From positions 1 to 6,678 of the forward strand of contig JBMOEX010000099.1 of assembly GCA_049314535.1 (NCBI GenBank): 6,678 bases of DNA, in the 5' to 3' direction. The DNA comes from LMEP-6097 sp049314535 (GTDB lineage: Bacteria > Cyanobacteriota > Vampirovibrionia > LMEP-6097). Under the pieces are notes generated by a model. That model worked only from the letters and a program-made list of their open reading frames with translations. It ran no database searches and had not been told where the DNA came from. Positions 1-5,285 of the stretch are shown one piece after another. How positions within the stretch are numbered: the stretch's first letter is position 1; each line of letters starts with the position of its first letter. A program made the translations under genes and the position numbers.

Positions 1-78
1 CTTGAAACTGCACGTTGTGCAGTGGTCTCTAGAAGTCAAAATTTTTTAATGAATCAAATTAATGCTTTGAAAACATAA
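1..78 (+). CDS. Possible C-terminal tail of an unidentified upstream gene
   Basis: Frame 1 is open from the left edge through 25 codons to a TAA at 76-78. The visible peptide begins LETARCAVVSRS and ends with NQINALKT. It has a plausible amphipathic-helix composition, but I recognise no family. The other two forward frames close quickly (TGA at 3, TAA at 47), so this is the only frame that could be a gene end. The 69 nt between its stop and nadB would hold the leader and any promoter. The ORF could equally be a chance opening in intergenic DNA, because 25 codons is too short to decide. Confidence 0.3.
   Translation, partial: LETARCAVVSRSQNFLMNQINALKT
7..23. repeat. Short perfect inverted repeat (7-bp arms, 3-nt loop)
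   Basis: ACTGCAC at 7-13 and GTGCAGT at 17-23 are exact reverse complements around GTT. The T-run that would make this an intrinsic terminator begins only at about 42, some 18 nt beyond the stem, so it does not fit. It could be an operator-like site, or a chance palindrome in the possible gene tail at 1-78. Confidence 0.45.
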
Positions 79-147
79 AATCTTCACTATCGAATAAAAA
101 AACTTCTAAGCAGCTAGTCTATTGTAAAATAGTAATAATATATCATC

Positions 148-1656
148 ATGTCAGCTTATTTCGATGCACTAATCATCGGCTCAGGTATTGCAGGGCTTAA
201 TCTTGCAAGAAAGCTTGCACAGGCAGGGCAGACAGTTTTTGTATGCTCAAAAGAAGCAGTAACAGAGGGTTCCAGTAAATATGCTCAAGGTGGCGTAGCC
301 GTAGTTAGTCCTTGGAATCCTGAAGATAAACTTGAAAGTCATATTCAAGACACTTTAAGTGCTGGAAAAGGTTTATGTAATTCTAAAATAGTAGAAACCG
401 TTTTAAGTAATGCTTGGGAGCGAGTAGAAGAATTTATAGGCTTAGGGGTGAAATTCGATAAAGATTTCTACCTAGAAGGGTCTCATAGCTTTAAAAGGGT
501 TCTACATGTAGCGGATGCCACTGGCAGAGCTTTACTAAAACCTTTACTGGATAATGTTTCCTGCAATTTAAATATAGCCATCTCTCAAGGAACTGAAGCC
601 ATATCACTTTTAAAAAATGAGGACGCAGTAGTCGGAGCTAGACTGAAAACTGTCTCTGGAGAGGTTTTTCATATAAATGCGGCTCAGACTATTTTAGCTA
701 CTGGCGGTTTTGCTTCATTGTATAAAGATCACACCACGCCTCGTATTTTAACTGGAGATGGCCTTGCACTCGCTTATTCTGCTGGAGCAGCTCTAGAGAA
801 TTTAGAATTCATACAGTTTCATCCCACCGTTTTTTTTAATGGCTCAAAGCCGTTTTTAATTTCGGAAGTCGTAAGAGGAGCTGGAGCTGTACTTAAAAAT
901 ATATTTAAACAGAGCTTTATGGAAGCTTATGATATTAAAGCTGAACTTGCGACAAGGGATATAGTCAGCAGAGCAATAGCCGAAGAGATGAAAAAAACTG
1001 AAGCTGATTACGTCTATTTAGACATGACTTGCTGGTCTAAAAAAGATTTAGAAGAAAAGTTTCCGAACATTTATCATCACTGTGAATTAAGTGGTTACGA
1101 TCTCAGCCAAGACCTTCTACCAGTACGCCCAGCAGCTCACTACTGTATTGGAGGCATCAAGACTGATATTCATGGCAGAACTAATGTAAAAGGCCTTTAT
1201 GCTATTGGTGAATGTGCCTATACTGGCTTACATGGAGCTAATCGCCTAGCGAGTAATTCACTACTCGAATGTATAGTAATGCCTGAGTTTTTAGCTAATT
1301 CCATTTTAGGTACTGAATTTACTAAATCTAATAAGCTAGGAGAACCCTGCGAAGACGTAAATGCTGCGCTAAGCTACCGTGAAATTAATGCTGAAGAAGA
1401 AAACCTGAAAAATATTCAAAATATTATGACCCAAGGCCTTGGTATAGAAAGAAATGCAAGTGAATTAAAGAGCTGCTTAGATGATCTGAAACACTGTACT
1501 GAAGCAAGTAAAGCAAGAGTAGTCGCAGAATTAGCCTTCGAATCTGCTCTTAAGCGTGAAGAAAGCAGAGGCTGTCACTTCCGCAGTGATTTTCCTAAAG
1601 CTAACTCAAACTATATGAACAATACCCTGATTCAAAAATCATTAAAAACCCACTGA
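148..1656 (+). CDS. nadB: L-aspartate oxidase
   Basis: Flavoprotein of de novo NAD synthesis. It oxidises L-aspartate to iminoaspartate, which quinolinate synthase NadA condenses with dihydroxyacetone phosphate in the cytoplasm. The 502 residues are close to the usual family length. An N-terminal dinucleotide-binding motif GSGIAGL (11-17) follows a hydrophobic strand, and SKYAQGGVA (43-51) is the typical FAD-contacting segment. FHPT (His225), ATRDIVSRA (Arg270, the position of the catalytic Arg in the succinate dehydrogenase/fumarate reductase/NadB superfamily) and RPAAHY (His331) are present. GECAYTGLHGANRLASNS (354-371) closes the FAD site. The C-terminal helical domain ends with the NadB-like EESRGCHFRSDFP (471-483), which favours NadB over SdhA or FrdA. 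ATG 148 places the FAD motif at the right distance. No Shine-Dalgarno sequence precedes it, only AT-rich DNA with a TAAAAT box (125-130). nadA is not in the window. gltX follows after 38 nt. Confidence 0.96.
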   Translation: MSAYFDALIIGSGIAGLNLARKLAQAGQTVFVCSKEAVTEGSSKYAQGGVAVVSPWNPEDKLESHIQDTLSAGKGLCNSKIVETVLSNAWERVEEFIGLGVKFDKDFYLEGSHSFKRVLHVADATGRALLKPLLDNVSCNLNIAISQGTEAISLLKNEDAVVGARLKTVSGEVFHINAAQTILATGGFASLYKDHTTPRILTGDGLALAYSAGAALENLEFIQFHPTVFFNGSKPFLISEVVRGAGAVLKNIFKQSFMEAYDIKAELATRDIVSRAIAEEMKKTEADYVYLDMTCWSKKDLEEKFPNIYHHCELSGYDLSQDLLPVRPAAHYCIGGIKTDIHGRTNVKGLYAIGECAYTGLHGANRLASNSLLECIVMPEFLANSILGTEFTKSNKLGEPCEDVNAALSYREINAEEENLKNIQNIMTQGLGIERNASELKSCLDDLKHCTEASKARVVAELAFESALKREESRGCHFRSDFPKANSNYMNNTLIQKSLKTH

Positions 1657-1694
1657 TTGCCTACTAGTTCACGCTAGAATGTAACCCAGAGATT

Positions 1695-3308
1695 ATGCCC
1701 TTAAACGCCTTTCCTAAAGTAAAAACCAGAATAGCACCTAGCCCAACAGGTAATCTTCACTTAGGTACCGTCAGAACAGCTCTCTATAACGTACTTTTCG
1801 CAAAAAAACATCAAGGTGAGTTTTTCTTCAGACTGGAAGATACTGATAGACAAAGAAGTGAAGAACAGTTTACTCAAGAAATATTAGAAGGTTTTAAATG
1901 GTTAAATGTCTCCTGGGATACGCCAGGAGGACGTGTAACCGAACAAACAAGTTCAAGGCTGAGGAGGACGAATGACCGCAGTGTACTACAGGTACATGAG
2001 GATCATGAGGACGACGAAAACGCAGAAATTGGAGTTCCGTTACACGCCCCAGAAACTCTCGTAGGCTTAGGTGAGGATGGGATAGTCAGACAATCCCTCA
2101 GAGAAGCTGTACATAGCAGTTATATAGAAAGATTAATTAATGAAGGAAAAGCTTATAGATGCTTTGCGACAGTAGAAGAATTAGACGCTATGCGTGAAGC
2201 TCAAAAAGCTCGTAAAGAGATAGAGAGATATGATAATCGCTCAAGGACTGTATCCAAAGATGATTCAGAAAAACTACTTAGCGAAGGTAAGCCGCATGTC
2301 GTTAGATTAAATCTAGGAGCAGATCATGTAATCACTTGGCTGGATTTAATCAGAGGTGAAGTATCCATTAATACTAAAGACCTTGGTGGAGACCCAGTTA
2401 TTCAGAAATCTACAGGGCAGGTTCTCTATAATTTTGCAGTAGTGATAGATGATTATGAAATGCAGATTTCACACATTCTGAGAGGAGAAGATCATATAAG
2501 TAATACAGCGAAACAAATCGCTATTTATGAAGCTTTAGGTTTTCCGATTCCCGAATTTGGCCACCTACCTTTAATTTTCACGAAAGATAAACAGAAGCTC
2601 TCTAAACGTAAACATGGTGATATCGCTTCTGTTAACACTTATAAAACTCAAGGCTATTTAGCAAAGGCACTAGTTAATTACCTTTTAGGTACTAGTTATA
2701 ATTCAGCTAAGTATGGTGAAATATTTACTATCCCTGAAGCTGCTGAAGATTTTCAGATAACTAGCGTTAGTAAAAGCCCAGCTATCTACGATATTCAAAA
2801 ATTAAACTGGTACAACCGTGACTACATAAGCAAACTAAACTATGAAGAAATATTAACTTATGTTTCTAGATTTTCAAAATTTGATTTAGAAAATAACTCT
2901 CTATTTAATTCATCTCAAATCCAGTTAATAATTGAATCCATTCAAGAAAGCTTAGATAAATTTGAACAAATAGATGAACACATTAACTATTTTTTTGAAG
3001 ACTTTAAACTTGATGATAGTGCTTTAGTTACGATCGCCAAGGAAGGTAAAGAAGTTATCCATGAATTCATATCCCTTATTGAAAGTGGCTCTCTAGATTT
3101 TGCTGATCAAAATTCAATTAAAAATGGTATTAATTCTATTGGTGAGAAATTAAACCTGAAAGGTAAAAAACTATTTTTTCCCATTCGCGTAGCCATTAGT
3201 GCTAAAACTAGTGGGCCTGAACTAGGGTTTATTGCAGTACTTCTAGGTAAAGAAAAAATCATCGAAAGATTAAATTCAGCCCTGCTAGAAACCTCTCACC
3301 AAAACTAA
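1695..3308 (+). CDS. gltX: Glutamyl-tRNA synthetase with a large in-frame insertion
   Basis: Class I aminoacyl-tRNA synthetase that charges tRNA-Glu with glutamate; in bacteria lacking GlnRS it also charges tRNA-Gln for amidation. Seen: RIAPSPTGNLHLGTVRTAL (12-30, the HIGH-type signature is HLGT), FRLEDTDRQRS (45-55), RGEDHISNTAKQ (263-274) and the KMSKS-type loop KLSKRKHGD (301-309). The C-terminal anticodon-binding domain ends with PIRVAISAKTSGPELGFIAVLLGKE (496-520). The usual protein is about 470-490 residues and this one is 537. The excess is an insert at about residues 76-131, between NVSWD (71-75) and RQSLRE (132-137), where relatives have about 12-15 residues ending in a Gly-Pro-Tyr or Gly-Pro-Phe stretch before the RQS/TQ motif. 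The frame and all downstream motifs are intact, so a full-length enzyme is expected if the insert is tolerated. ATG 1695 has only a weak AGAG upstream. One base separates its TAA from the asd start, which implies co-transcription. Confidence 0.95.
   Translation: MPLNAFPKVKTRIAPSPTGNLHLGTVRTALYNVLFAKKHQGEFFFRLEDTDRQRSEEQFTQEILEGFKWLNVSWDTPGGRVTEQTSSRLRRTNDRSVLQVHEDHEDDENAEIGVPLHAPETLVGLGEDGIVRQSLREAVHSSYIERLINEGKAYRCFATVEELDAMREAQKARKEIERYDNRSRTVSKDDSEKLLSEGKPHVVRLNLGADHVITWLDLIRGEVSINTKDLGGDPVIQKSTGQVLYNFAVVIDDYEMQISHILRGEDHISNTAKQIAIYEALGFPIPEFGHLPLIFTKDKQKLSKRKHGDIASVNTYKTQGYLAKALVNYLLGTSYNSAKYGEIFTIPEAAEDFQITSVSKSPAIYDIQKLNWYNRDYISKLNYEEILTYVSRFSKFDLENNSLFNSSQIQLIIESIQESLDKFEQIDEHINYFFEDFKLDDSALVTIAKEGKEVIHEFISLIESGSLDFADQNSIKNGINSIGEKLNLKGKKLFFPIRVAISAKTSGPELGFIAVLLGKEKIIERLNSALLETSHQN
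1910..1929. repeat. 7-bp hairpin across the left junction of the gltX insert
   Basis: CTCCTGG (1910-1916) is followed by the loop GATACG and then CCAGGAG (1923-1929), an exact reverse complement. A T-G wobble (1909/1930) can extend it. The left arm lies in conserved gltX codons (for SWD) and the right arm in the foreign-looking insert, so the hairpin exists only because of the insertion. There is no following U-run, so it is not a terminator. Confidence 0.55.
1920..2087 (+). other. GC-rich, structured in-frame insert inside gltX
   Basis: These 56 codons (residues 76-131 of the synthetase) do not match the family pattern. They are rich in charged residues (for example VHEDHEDDENAE, 100-111) and have no recognisable domain. 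Counted GC is 33/60 for 1921-1980, 28/60 for 1981-2040 and 31/60 for 2041-2100, against 18/60 just before and 17/60 just after. A 13-bp inverted repeat (12 matches) spans 1932-2046. CTCCTGG/CCAGGAG forms a hairpin over the left junction. AGGAGGACG occurs twice (1925-1933, 1962-1970). The GltX frame has no stop, while the other two forward frames do (for example 1936 and 1973). Composition and structure suggest acquisition from elsewhere, and the open frame suggests it is translated. The edges are uncertain by about 15 nt. It resembles in concept the Rickettsia palindromic elements that sit in frame inside genes, but I recognise no specific family. Confidence 0.7.
1932..2046. repeat. Imperfect 13-bp inverted repeat closing a 115-nt segment
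   Basis: The left arm CGTGTAACCGAAC (1932-1944) pairs with the right arm GTTCCGTTACACG (2034-2046) at 12 of 13 positions. The single C/C mismatch is at 1940/2038. After an A/C mismatch, two further G-C pairs (1929-1930 with 2048-2049) can extend the stem outward. The inner part of the left arm can instead form a small hairpin, GAAC 1941-1944 with GTTC 1951-1954. Minor palindromes lie inside the loop: TGTAC/GTACA (1982-1996) and CATGA/TCATG (1996-2008). The arms are confined to the GC-rich insert of gltX. Confidence 0.75.
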
Positions 3309-3309
3309 C

Positions 3310-4332
3310 ATGAATAATAAAAAATACAACGTAGCAATATTAGGAGCCACTGGTAATGTGGGTAGACTCCTCTTAGATATTTTAATCAAAAGAGATTTCC
3401 CTTTTAATCAGCTCAAGCTATTAGCTAGTGAAAGATCAGCTGGCACTATTATTCAAGGCCGCGATGGCGTAGATTATCCTGTCGAAGCCGTTAACTCTAA
3501 TTCTTTTGCAGGGATCGACATAGTACTTGCATCTGCTGGATCTTCTATTAGTAAGCAATTTTCAGAAGATATAGTCAAAGCTGGTGCGATTTTAATAGAT
3601 AATTCTAGTGCCTTTAGAATGGATGAAAATGTTCCACTCGTGGTACCAGAGGTTAATCCTGAAGCCTTAAAACTACATCAAGGAATTATCGCAAATCCTA
3701 ACTGTTCTACAGCCCCACTCGTCTGTGTTTTAAAACCACTACAGGATTACTATGGCATAGAAAGAGTAGTGGTGAGCACTTACCAAAGTATCTCTGGTGC
3801 GGGAAAAGCAGCTATGGAAGAGTTAATAGAGACTACACAGAAAGCTATTAATAAAGAGTCTTTCGTAAATAATGTCATAAATCAAAAACTTGCTTTTAAT
3901 TTAATCCCTCAGATAGACGTCTTTTTAGATAATGGTTACACCAAAGAAGAAATGAAAGTAATCTTAGAGAGCAGAAAAATCCTAGGGTTGCCAGAGCTTA
4001 AAATCACTTGTACTGCTGTCAGAGTACCTGTTTTAATATGTCACAGTGAAAGCATTAATATAGAACTCAAGAAAAGCTCTGACGTGAAAGAGTTTAAAGA
4101 AATTATTTCTAATAACCCTAATATTAAAGTTATTGACAGTCCTTCTGAAAAAATTTATCCTATGCCGATATCAGCTCAGGGTAAGGATTCCACCTTTGTC
4201 GGTAGAATTAGAAAAGACGAAAGCAAGGAGAACACTTTTAATATTTGGTTAGTCTCTGATAATTTACGCAAGGGTGCTGCCTTAAATACAGTACAAATCG
4301 CAGAATCCATGATAAAACAAGGTATAATATAG
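3310..4332 (+). CDS. asd: Aspartate-semialdehyde dehydrogenase
   Basis: Cytoplasmic NADPH-dependent enzyme that reduces L-aspartyl-4-phosphate to aspartate semialdehyde, the branch point to diaminopimelate/lysine and to homoserine (threonine, methionine). The 340 residues are typical. Seen in order: Rossmann motif GATGNVG (12-18), IDNSSAFRM (96-104), the catalytic loop NPNCST with nucleophile Cys132, YQSISGAGK (158-166), and RVPVLICHSES (238-248), which supplies substrate-binding Arg238 and general-base His245. The C-terminal NADP-side motif is NLRKGAALNTVQIAE (318-332). It starts one base after the gltX stop and has no Shine-Dalgarno sequence, so translational coupling to gltX is likely. The next gene, dapA, uses its product directly. 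Nothing is missing or truncated. Confidence 0.97.
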   Translation: MNNKKYNVAILGATGNVGRLLLDILIKRDFPFNQLKLLASERSAGTIIQGRDGVDYPVEAVNSNSFAGIDIVLASAGSSISKQFSEDIVKAGAILIDNSSAFRMDENVPLVVPEVNPEALKLHQGIIANPNCSTAPLVCVLKPLQDYYGIERVVVSTYQSISGAGKAAMEELIETTQKAINKESFVNNVINQKLAFNLIPQIDVFLDNGYTKEEMKVILESRKILGLPELKITCTAVRVPVLICHSESINIELKKSSDVKEFKEIISNNPNIKVIDSPSEKIYPMPISAQGKDSTFVGRIRKDESKENTFNIWLVSDNLRKGAALNTVQIAESMIKQGII

Positions 4333-4364
4333 GAATTCAGGTTTTATAAAGTAGATTTAGGTTA

Positions 4365-5285
4365 ATGATTAATTTCGGCTCACTAATTACAGCAATGGTA
4401 ACTCCCTTTAAAGAGGATGATATTAATCGCATAGATTATATCGCTGCTGAAAATATAATCACACACTTAGTAAAAACTGGTACTGATTCGATAATTATCT
4501 CTGGCACTACTGGTGAAAGACCGACGCTCACCCACCAAGAGGAAGAAGATTTCCTCGACTTCACTTTAAAAAAAGTAAGAGAATTGAATCAAGGTACTAG
4601 AATCATATTTGGTGCTGGCTCTAATTGCACAAGAACAGCTATTCACTCTGCTAAACGAGCTGAGGAGCTTGGCGCAGATGGCATATTACTCGTAGTACCT
4701 TATTACAATAAGCCTAACCAAGAGGGGCTTATCAAACATTTCAATGAAATATCCTCTAGCACTGCTTTACCCATTATTCTTTATAATGTTCCAGCAAGAT
4801 CAGTCGTTAGTCTCACCGCAGAATCAATTATCGAATTAGTTTCTAGTAATCCTAATATCGTTGCGCTGAAAGAAGCTAGCAGTAATTTTGATTTAATCAG
4901 TACTGTAAGACAGAAATTTTCTTCTAACGCTCTGAAAATTTATTCTGGTGAAGACACTTTAATTTTACCCATGATGAGCATAGGTGCAGATGGCATTATA
5001 TCTGTCTGCTCGCATGTAGTGGGCAAACAGATGAAAGATATGATATTAGCTTTCCAAAGCGGGAATAATGAACTAGCTAAGCGAATTCATTTAAGAATTT
5101 TCCCTGTCATGAAAGCGATATTCTCAGATACTAATCCGATTGGCATTAAAGCTGCCTTGGCTGGCATGGAACTGTGTTCAGCAGAGTTAAGAAGCCCGAT
5201 GGTTTCTTTACCAAAAGAGAAACAGCTTGAGTATAGTAAATTAATTAAAGAAGTTTTAGAAGTAGCAGAGGCAGATTTAGTCTGA
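4365..5285 (+). CDS. dapA: 4-hydroxy-tetrahydrodipicolinate synthase
   Basis: Class I aldolase of the TIM-barrel DapA/NAL family. It condenses pyruvate with aspartate semialdehyde, committing it to diaminopimelate (peptidoglycan) and lysine. The 306 residues match the usual 290-305. GTTGERPTL (47-55) carries the substrate-handling Thr48-Thr49 pair; the residue after GTTGE is Arg where Ser or Ala is common. VPYYNKP (111-117) has the interdigitating Tyr, YNVPARS (140-146) has catalytic Tyr140 and Arg145, and VALKEAS (166-172) has Schiff-base Lys169. ISVCSHVVGKQ (212-222) resembles the cyanobacterial SVASHLVG form. The Arg145 position and the asd neighbour support DapA over N-acetylneuraminate lyase. 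The start ATG 4365 follows a 32-nt gap after asd with only a poor TAGGT nearby. The TGA stop overlaps the proposed rnj start. Confidence 0.96.
   Translation: MINFGSLITAMVTPFKEDDINRIDYIAAENIITHLVKTGTDSIIISGTTGERPTLTHQEEEDFLDFTLKKVRELNQGTRIIFGAGSNCTRTAIHSAKRAEELGADGILLVVPYYNKPNQEGLIKHFNEISSSTALPIILYNVPARSVVSLTAESIIELVSSNPNIVALKEASSNFDLISTVRQKFSSNALKIYSGEDTLILPMMSIGADGIISVCSHVVGKQMKDMILAFQSGNNELAKRIHLRIFPVMKAIFSDTNPIGIKAALAGMELCSAELRSPMVSLPKEKQLEYSKLIKEVLEVAEADLV
5267..5284 (+). promoter_or_regulatory. Proposed rnj ribosome binding site and CTG start within the dapA stop
   Basis: AGAGG at 5267-5271 lies 10 nt before CTG at 5282-5284, and CTG overlaps the dapA TGA (5283-5285) as CTGA. The RNase J frame is closed upstream by TAA at 5246-5248. 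It contains no ATG, GTG or TTG from there until an ATG beyond the conserved GGLFEIGKN motif. CTG followed by codons for Ser-Lys-Ile-Thr is therefore the best start, arranged like the common ATGA coupling. ATA 5291, ATT 5312 or ATT 5357 are less likely alternatives. Confidence 0.5.

Noticed and set aside
79..147. Promoter for nadB with TAAAAT (125-130) or TAATAT (136-141) as -10
   Set aside because: No convincing -35 box lies at proper spacing from either, and AT-rich DNA produces such boxes by chance, so it is not annotated as a feature.
1657..1694. Terminator between nadB and gltX
   Set aside because: Only a 4-bp CTAG/CTAG pairing without a U-run is present. The 38-nt gap is compatible with read-through.
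1922..1975. Frame with NKFKAEEDE, faintly like an Hsp70 C-terminal segment
   Set aside because: It is only about nine low-complexity charged residues before a stop, with no other Hsp70 motif around it.
1959..1976. Hammerhead-like core (CTGAGGA ... CGAA) in the gltX insert
   Set aside because: Stem II would be a single base pair, and I find no credible stems I or III or cleavage site, so it is a chance match.
1933..2045. Integron attC-like site (GTGTAAC ... GTTACAC with inner GAAC/GTTC)
   Set aside because: The AAC/GTT cores and two-box layout are suggestive, but GTTACAC breaks the GTTRRRY rule at one position. It also lies inside a housekeeping gene, with no cassette array or integrase visible.
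1920..2087. Intein or group I/II intron as explanation of the gltX insert
   Set aside because: The insert is far too short for an intein and has no Cys/Ser-start or HN-end splicing motifs. I see no group I core or group II domain V, and the host frame stays open through it.
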